DNA of 61,742 bases, from the NCBI GenBank assembly GCA_018823325.1, contig JAHJIJ010000012.1, positions 1-61,742 of the forward strand, given 5' to 3'. Of this stretch, positions 57,365 to 61,742 are shown in pieces (the first letter of the stretch is position 1; every line of letters begins with the position of its first letter). Made by a program: the position numbers and the translations under genes. Source of the DNA: Alphaproteobacteria bacterium (GTDB lineage: Bacteria > Pseudomonadota > Alphaproteobacteria > Sphingomonadales > Sphingomonadaceae). Below the pieces are notes generated by a model. The model made no database searches and was not told the origin of the DNA. It saw only the letters and a program-made list of their open reading frames with translations.

Positions 57365-58735
57365 ATGGCGCTTGATGTTCTGATTGTCGATGACGAAGCC
57401 GATATCCGCGAACTTGTTGCTGGTGTCCTGGAGGATGAGGGGTTCGAGACGCGGCTTGCCGCCAATAGCGATGAAACGCTTGAGGCACTTGCCGCGCGCC
57501 GTCCGTCGCTGGTGTTGCTTGATGTCTGGCTGCAGGGTTCGCGGTTGGACGGGCTCGAATTGCTCGAGCTGATCAAGGAGCGAGACCCCAGCATTCCTGT
57601 GCTCATGATTTCCGGCCACGGCAATATCGACACTGCGGTCGCGGCGATCCGCCGAGGCGCGGTGGACTTCATCGAGAAGCCGTTTGAATCGGATCAGCTG
57701 CTCCACATCGTCAATCGCGCCACCGAGACGGAGCGATTGCGTCGCGAGAATCAGGTTCTGCGCGCCCGCTTCGGACAAGAGGAGGAGCTGACCGGCACCA
57801 GCAACGCCATCAATGCCGTCCGCGCCACGATCAAGAAAGTCGCGGGCACGGGCAGTCGCGTCCTGATCACCGGCCCGGCAGGCGTCGGCAAGGAGGTTGC
57901 CGCGCGCATGCTCCACAATTGGTCGCCCCGGGTGAGTGGCCCGTTCGTCATCGTCACGGCCGCTCGGATCGAGCCTGAACGCGCAGAAGAAGCGCTGTTC
58001 GGTGTGGAAGGCGCCGATGGCGTAATCCGGCCCGGCTTGCTTGAACAAGCCCATGGCGGCACATTGTTCCTGGACGAAATCGCGGACATGCCCTTGACGA
58101 CGCAGGGCAAGATCCTGCGTGTGCTGACCGACCAGAGCTTCACACGCATTGGTGGGCAACGACAGGTCAAGGTCGATATCCGGGTCATTTCCTCGACGGC
58201 CCGCGATTTGAAGGAAGAGATTGCCGAAAGGCGTTTCCGGGAGGACCTCTATTATCGGCTGAATGTCGTGCCGCTAAGCCTGCCGCCGCTTGCTGAGCGC
58301 CGGGACGACATTCCAGGTCTCGTCGAGCATTATCTCGCGCGCTTCGCGGCAGAGCGGAGTATGGCAGCGCCGACCATGGCGCCCAATGCCATGGCCGCGC
58401 TGCAATCGGCGGATTGGCCGGGCAATGTTCGCCAGCTTCGCAACGTCGTGGAGCGCACGGTCATTCTCGCACCGATGAATTCGGGCGGCGTGATCGAACT
58501 GGATATGCTTCCCGCCGAGGCGACCGGGACCGGCGAGGAAAACGGCATGTCCACCGCAATCATGGGTGCGCCACTGCGCGAAGCCCGCGAAAATTTCGAG
58601 CGGGAGTATCTGCGCATCCAGATCAAACGCTTCTCGGGGAACATTTCCCGCACTGCTGCCTTTATCGGAATGGAGCGCTCTGCCCTCCACCGGAAGCTCA
58701 AATCCCTCGGGCTGGGAGAAGAGCGAGAAAGTTGA
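57365..58735 (+). CDS. ntrX: Response regulator NtrX (AAA+ without GAFTGA)
   Basis: A 456-residue NtrC-family regulator. The receiver domain has VDDEADIRELV, phospho-Asp in LVLLDVWLQGSRLDGLELL and EKPFE. The AAA+ domain has Walker A GPAGVGKEV and LFLDEIADMP, but the segment where NtrC has GAFTGA reads GVEGADGVIRPGLLEQ, so contact with sigma54 is unlikely, as in other alphaproteobacterial NtrX proteins. A Fis-type helix (GNISRTAAFIGMERSALHRKLKSLGL) ends the protein. The gene follows ntrY by 12 bases and precedes hfq by 159 bases. Confidence 0.94.
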   Translation: MALDVLIVDDEADIRELVAGVLEDEGFETRLAANSDETLEALAARRPSLVLLDVWLQGSRLDGLELLELIKERDPSIPVLMISGHGNIDTAVAAIRRGAVDFIEKPFESDQLLHIVNRATETERLRRENQVLRARFGQEEELTGTSNAINAVRATIKKVAGTGSRVLITGPAGVGKEVAARMLHNWSPRVSGPFVIVTAARIEPERAEEALFGVEGADGVIRPGLLEQAHGGTLFLDEIADMPLTTQGKILRVLTDQSFTRIGGQRQVKVDIRVISSTARDLKEEIAERRFREDLYYRLNVVPLSLPPLAERRDDIPGLVEHYLARFAAERSMAAPTMAPNAMAALQSADWPGNVRQLRNVVERTVILAPMNSGGVIELDMLPAEATGTGEENGMSTAIMGAPLREARENFEREYLRIQIKRFSGNISRTAAFIGMERSALHRKLKSLGLGEERES

Positions 58736-58894
58736 AGACGGGAGAGCGGCTGTTATTTGTGCGGTGCAACAAGGTGTGACTGGATTTCCGCTAACGAATC
58801 ACATAGCTTGCGGTTGATAACGATACCCAACAGGAAATCGACGCTTCCAGAAAGCGCGACGCGGACAGCGATCCGCCAATAATGGAGTAAAAAA

Positions 58895-59383
58895 ATGGCC
58901 GATAAACTCAACAATCTTCAGGACATTTTCCTTAACAGTCTCCGGAAGAGCAAAACCCCGGTGACGATGTTCCTGGTGAAAGGTGTCAAGCTCCAGGGCA
59001 TCGTGACGTGGTTCGACAATTTCTCGGTGCTCCTTCGCCGGGACGGGCAGACCCAGCTTGTCTACAAGCATGCAATCTCCACGGTCATGCCCGCGCATCC
59101 GATGGATCTCGCCAAGATCGAATCCGCTTTCTCCGCTAACGAGCGCAAGCCCAAGCTCTTGCAGGAAATTTTCCTTTCCGCCGTTCACAAGTCGGGTGAT
59201 CCAGTCACCATGTTCCTGGTCAACGGTGTGATGCTTCAGGGCGAAATCGCGGCCTACGATCTCTTCTGCATGCTGCTTCAGCGCGATGGCCTGGTGCAGC
59301 TGGTCTACAAGCACGCAATTTCGACGGTTCAGCCTTCCCACCCGCTCGACCTCTCCGGTGAGAGCGAGCAGGACGATGACTGA
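58895..59383 (+). CDS. hfq: Hfq RNA chaperone with two tandem Sm domains
   Basis: A 162-residue protein consisting of two complete Hfq-type Sm domains. Domain 1 (about 6-68) has [37 protein letters not shown] and YKHAISTV. Domain 2 (about 88-150) has [37 protein letters not shown] and YKHAISTV. Both keep the proximal-face Phe (DxF) and the KH pair. The rim is basic in domain 1 (RKSK) but weak in domain 2 (HKSGD). A ring would therefore be a trimer of two-domain chains. The normal length is 75-100 residues. The gene follows ntrX and precedes hflX, as in other alphaproteobacteria. Confidence 0.97.
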   Translation: MADKLNNLQDIFLNSLRKSKTPVTMFLVKGVKLQGIVTWFDNFSVLLRRDGQTQLVYKHAISTVMPAHPMDLAKIESAFSANERKPKLLQEIFLSAVHKSGDPVTMFLVNGVMLQGEIAAYDLFCMLLQRDGLVQLVYKHAISTVQPSHPLDLSGESEQDDD

Positions 59384-59460
59384 TGGGCAGGGCTGACCTG
59401 CGGGGATGAACGATTAGCTATCACCTGGACCAAGAGGAAGTTACGCGCGGCACTCGAGCT

Positions 59461-60771
59461 GTGGTGGTGCATGCCGATCTCGGGAAGCGTCAACGCCGCG
59501 ACGTGTCCGCTCGCCTTGAGGAAGCCAAGGGGCTCGCTTTGGCGATCGGCCTCGATGTCTGCGGCACCGAGGCATTCCGGATACGGCAGTCGCGCCCTGC
59601 CACGCTGTTCGGATCCGGGCAGGTCGAGGAGATTGCCGCTTTCGCTTCCCACGAGCAGGCTGAGCTCATCGTGGTCGACAATAATCTGACACCCGTGCAG
59701 CAGAGCAACCTCGAAAAGGCCTGCTCAGCAAAGGTCATTGATCGCACCGGCCTCATTCTCGAGATTTTTGGCGAGCGGGCCGCCACGGCTGAAGGCCGGT
59801 TGCAGGTCGAGCTGGCGCATCTGGATTATCAGGCCGGACGCCTCGTGCGGAGCTGGACTCACCTTGAGCGTCAGCGCGGCGGCTTCGGCTTTCTTGGGGG
59901 GCCAGGCGAAACGCAGATCGAAGCCGACCGAAGGATGATCCGCGATCGCATGGCGCGTATTCGTCGTGAGCTGGAGCAAGTCACGCGCACCCGTGGTCTG
60001 CACAGGGCGCGACGTCAGCGCGCGCCTTGGCCGGTGATTGCCCTTGCCGGCTATACAAATGCAGGAAAATCCACTCTTTTCAATCGATTGACCGGGTCGA
60101 CCGTGGCCGCACAGGATATGCTGTTCGCCACGCTAGACCCGACCATGCGCCAGATCAGTCTGCCGGGCATCGACAAGGCCATTCTGTCGGACACCGTAGG
60201 GTTCGTCTCCGATCTGCCTCACCAGCTTGTCGCGGCGTTTCGCGCCACGTTGGAAGAAGTGCTCTCGGCGGACCTCATTCTTCATGTGCGCGATATCGCT
60301 CATCCGGACAGCGAAGCGCAAAGAGCCGATGTGCTCGACGTACTGGCCGAACTCGGTGCGGTGGGAGGCGAGGGGGAGGAGGCACCTCTTGAGAATGCCG
60401 TGCCGGTACTCGAGGTCTGGAACAAGGTGGACCTCATCGATGACCCCGATCACGCCGCCGCGATCCGGGCGCGTGCGGAACAGCAGCAGAATGTTGCAAT
60501 TGTCTCTGCGCTGACAGGCGAGGGGATTGAGGCACTACGCCGGCGTCTGGCGGATATTCTGGGGCAGGGTCATCGTCGCTATGAGTTCGAGCTCAGCGGG
60601 AACGAGGGAGCAGCGCTCGCCTGGCTCCACGCCCATGGCGAAGTCCTCTCGGAAATATCCGAGGCTGAGGACGACAGGGTGAGGATTCATGTTTCCGTCC
60701 GCATGGAGCCGGCCGACCATGAGCGCTTCCTGCGGATTCATGGGGAAGCGCAGGGGGAGAATTCGGACTGA
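59461..60771 (+). CDS. hflX: GTPase HflX (ribosome rescue/splitting factor)
   Basis: A 436-residue HflX: the N-terminal domain with RPATLFGSGQVEEIA and VVDNNLTPVQQSNLEK, RTGLILEIFGERAATAEGRLQVELAHLDYQ, LERQRGGFGFLGGPGETQIE, and the G domain with GYTNAGKSTLFNRLTG (P-loop), DTVGF and NKVDL. It binds 50S subunits and splits stalled ribosomes. The GTG at 59461 is given as start, but homologous sequence seems to begin about 16 codons upstream in the same frame, where an ATT at 59413 follows GGGG; an ATG at 59406 is in a different frame and soon meets TAG. The start therefore needs caution. Confidence 0.93.
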   Translation: MVVHADLGKRQRRDVSARLEEAKGLALAIGLDVCGTEAFRIRQSRPATLFGSGQVEEIAAFASHEQAELIVVDNNLTPVQQSNLEKACSAKVIDRTGLILEIFGERAATAEGRLQVELAHLDYQAGRLVRSWTHLERQRGGFGFLGGPGETQIEADRRMIRDRMARIRRELEQVTRTRGLHRARRQRAPWPVIALAGYTNAGKSTLFNRLTGSTVAAQDMLFATLDPTMRQISLPGIDKAILSDTVGFVSDLPHQLVAAFRATLEEVLSADLILHVRDIAHPDSEAQRADVLDVLAELGAVGGEGEEAPLENAVPVLEVWNKVDLIDDPDHAAAIRARAEQQQNVAIVSALTGEGIEALRRRLADILGQGHRRYEFELSGNEGAALAWLHAHGEVLSEISEAEDDRVRIHVSVRMEPADHERFLRIHGEAQGENSD

Positions 60772-60811
60772 CCGTTGTTGCGGCACCGGCTCTGCTAATT
60801 TGCGGGACCGT

Positions 60812-61579
60812 TCAATCCGTTTCAGTCCGTTTCACTTGCTGCCACAGCGCTTCTTTCGCATCCAGTGACAAGCCGGGGAAGTCCGCTCCGGCGCTGGCTT
60901 CCATTGCGCGGAAACGACGTTCGAACTTTCGTGTCGCCCGGCGCAGTGCTGTCTCGGGATCGACGCCGTGATGGCGCGCAAGATTGACCGCCGCAAAGAG
61001 CAGATCGCCGATCTCGTCCTCGAGCGCGGCATGCCCCACCGCCTGATCGATTTCCTCTATTTCTTCCAGTATCTTGGTACGCACATCTTCGACATCATCC
61101 CAATCAAAACCGACGCGCGCGGCGCGCTTCTGGATTTTCTCGGCACGGGAAAGAGCCGGGATTGAAACCGCCACGCCGGCCAGCGCCGAGCGATCGTCGG
61201 CTGCCTTGCCGGCGCGTTCTGCAGCCTTGATCTCGTCCCAACCGGGCGAGGTTGATCCAGGCTCCGCGAAAACATGAGGATGCCGTCTGATCATTTTATC
61301 GCAAATGACGGAAATCACGTCCGAAAGATCAAAGATGCCGGCTTCGGATGCCATCTGGCTGTGGAAGACAACCTGGAACAAAAGGTCGCCGAGCTCATCC
61401 TTCAGTGCAGTGAGGTCGTTGGCTTCGATTGCGTCCGCCACCTCATAAGCTTCTTCGATTGTGTAGGGCGCGATCGTTGCGAACGTCTGCTCGATGTCCC
61501 ACGGACAACCACCGTCCTGGCTGCGAAGCCGCGCCATGATCTCCTGAAGAGGGGCAATATCCGCCGGCGTTTTGGTCAA
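60812..61579 (-). CDS. mazG: Nucleoside triphosphate pyrophosphohydrolase MazG
   Basis: A 255-residue MazG with two all-alpha domains. The first domain has CPWDIEQTFATIAPYTIEEAYEVADAIEANDLTALKDELGDLLFQVVFHSQMA, with the EExxE and ExxD metal-binding pattern. The second has EEIEEIDQAVGHAALEDEIGDLLFAAVNLARHHGVDPETALRRATRKFERRF. It hydrolyses non-canonical NTPs. It converges on hflX with 40 bases between their ends. The start at 61579 is near the right end of the window and an AT-rich palindrome lies just upstream. Confidence 0.95.
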   Translation of the reverse strand: MTKTPADIAPLQEIMARLRSQDGGCPWDIEQTFATIAPYTIEEAYEVADAIEANDLTALKDELGDLLFQVVFHSQMASEAGIFDLSDVISVICDKMIRRHPHVFAEPGSTSPGWDEIKAAERAGKAADDRSALAGVAVSIPALSRAEKIQKRAARVGFDWDDVEDVRTKILEEIEEIDQAVGHAALEDEIGDLLFAAVNLARHHGVDPETALRRATRKFERRFRAMEASAGADFPGLSLDAKEALWQQVKRTETD

Positions 61580-61742
61580 TCGTTAAGTCCGATAATATAT
61601 ATTATGTTAATAGCGATACCGCAACTGTCCATGTAAACTGTGTCCAGTGTGATGACGAAAGGCTTGCGGTCACGGGGGTCTTTCAACAGTATCAGCGACC
61701 GTGTCCACTTCGTTCGCCACGACGCCCTGGGAGGCTGCGCGC
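61580..61742. promoter_or_regulatory. Upstream region of mazG at the window end
   Basis: These 163 bases have no supported gene. A perfect 14-bp palindrome ATAATATATATTAT (61592-61605) lies 13 bases before the mazG start on the minus strand and includes TATAAT-like sequence, so it may be the mazG -10 region or a repressor site. Nothing else was recognised. Confidence 0.4.

Noticed and set aside
55502..58159. 885-codon minus-strand open frame opposite ntrY/ntrX
   Set aside because: Covers two different real genes on the other strand, which a true gene would not do, and shows no domain.

Overview
The window reads as chromosomal DNA of a sphingomonad (Sphingobium/Novosphingobium type, Alphaproteobacteria). 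The evidence is a GC-rich genome with protocatechuate 4,5-cleavage genes in the order ligK-ligU-ligI-lsdA, a LigM/MetF/LigH tetrahydrofolate-dependent O-demethylation module, glutathione-dependent beta-etherase-type GSTs, several TonB-dependent receptors, sphingomonad-type intergenic dyad repeats, and the alphaproteobacterial block dusB-ntrB-ntrC-ntrY-ntrX-hfq-hflX. No insertion sequence, phage gene, CRISPR array or integrase was seen.

Bases 1-26.9 kb form a lignin-aromatic catabolic island. ligK (its start lies off the window), ligU and ligI carry 2-pyrone-4,6-dicarboxylate and oxalomesaconate to pyruvate and oxaloacetate. lsdA cleaves lignostilbenes. A divergent SDR/HxlR pair and a TonB-dependent receptor follow. 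Next is a tightly packed set: a vanillyl-alcohol-oxidase-family flavoprotein, a lipoprotein cytochrome c, a small Tat-exported protein of unknown function, and two GSTs overlapping by one base that resemble a heterodimeric beta-etherase (BaeA/BaeB type). After two unrelated small genes come a two-part GMC dehydrogenase with a Tat-tagged small subunit and an aldehyde dehydrogenase; together these could oxidise the C3 side-chain alcohol left after beta-ether cleavage. A phosphatase-like protein, an SDR plus LigF-type GST pair, and an ADH/hydrolase/VOC cassette of unknown substrate complete the accessory part. ligM-metF-ligH then removes O-methyl groups from vanillate-type acids onto tetrahydrofolate and recovers the one-carbon units; a good dyad operator lies in front of ligM.

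Bases 26.9-34 kb hold an isolated UDP-GlcNAc 2-epimerase, an MHS-type transporter, a second TonB-dependent receptor with a LacI-like palindrome in its leader, and alanine racemase. From 34 kb on the content is core: gyrA, a TPR secretory protein, an Lrp regulator, a degenerate histidine-kinase-like protein, two tRNA genes (CAU and Pro-UGG), a dihaem cytochrome/OmpA-like pair, a tiny lipoprotein, ettA, a cupin, gamma-glutamylcyclotransferase, carbonic anhydrase, lipA, a RatA/Coq10-like protein, cinA-C, ispDF, dusB, the two nitrogen two-component systems, a tandem-domain hfq, hflX and mazG.

The least explained pieces are the flavoprotein/cytochrome/Tat-protein unit joined to the paired GSTs, the ADH/hydrolase/VOC cassette, and the degenerate kinase-like protein. 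Functional calls rest on motifs and remembered family sequences; no database search was possible.
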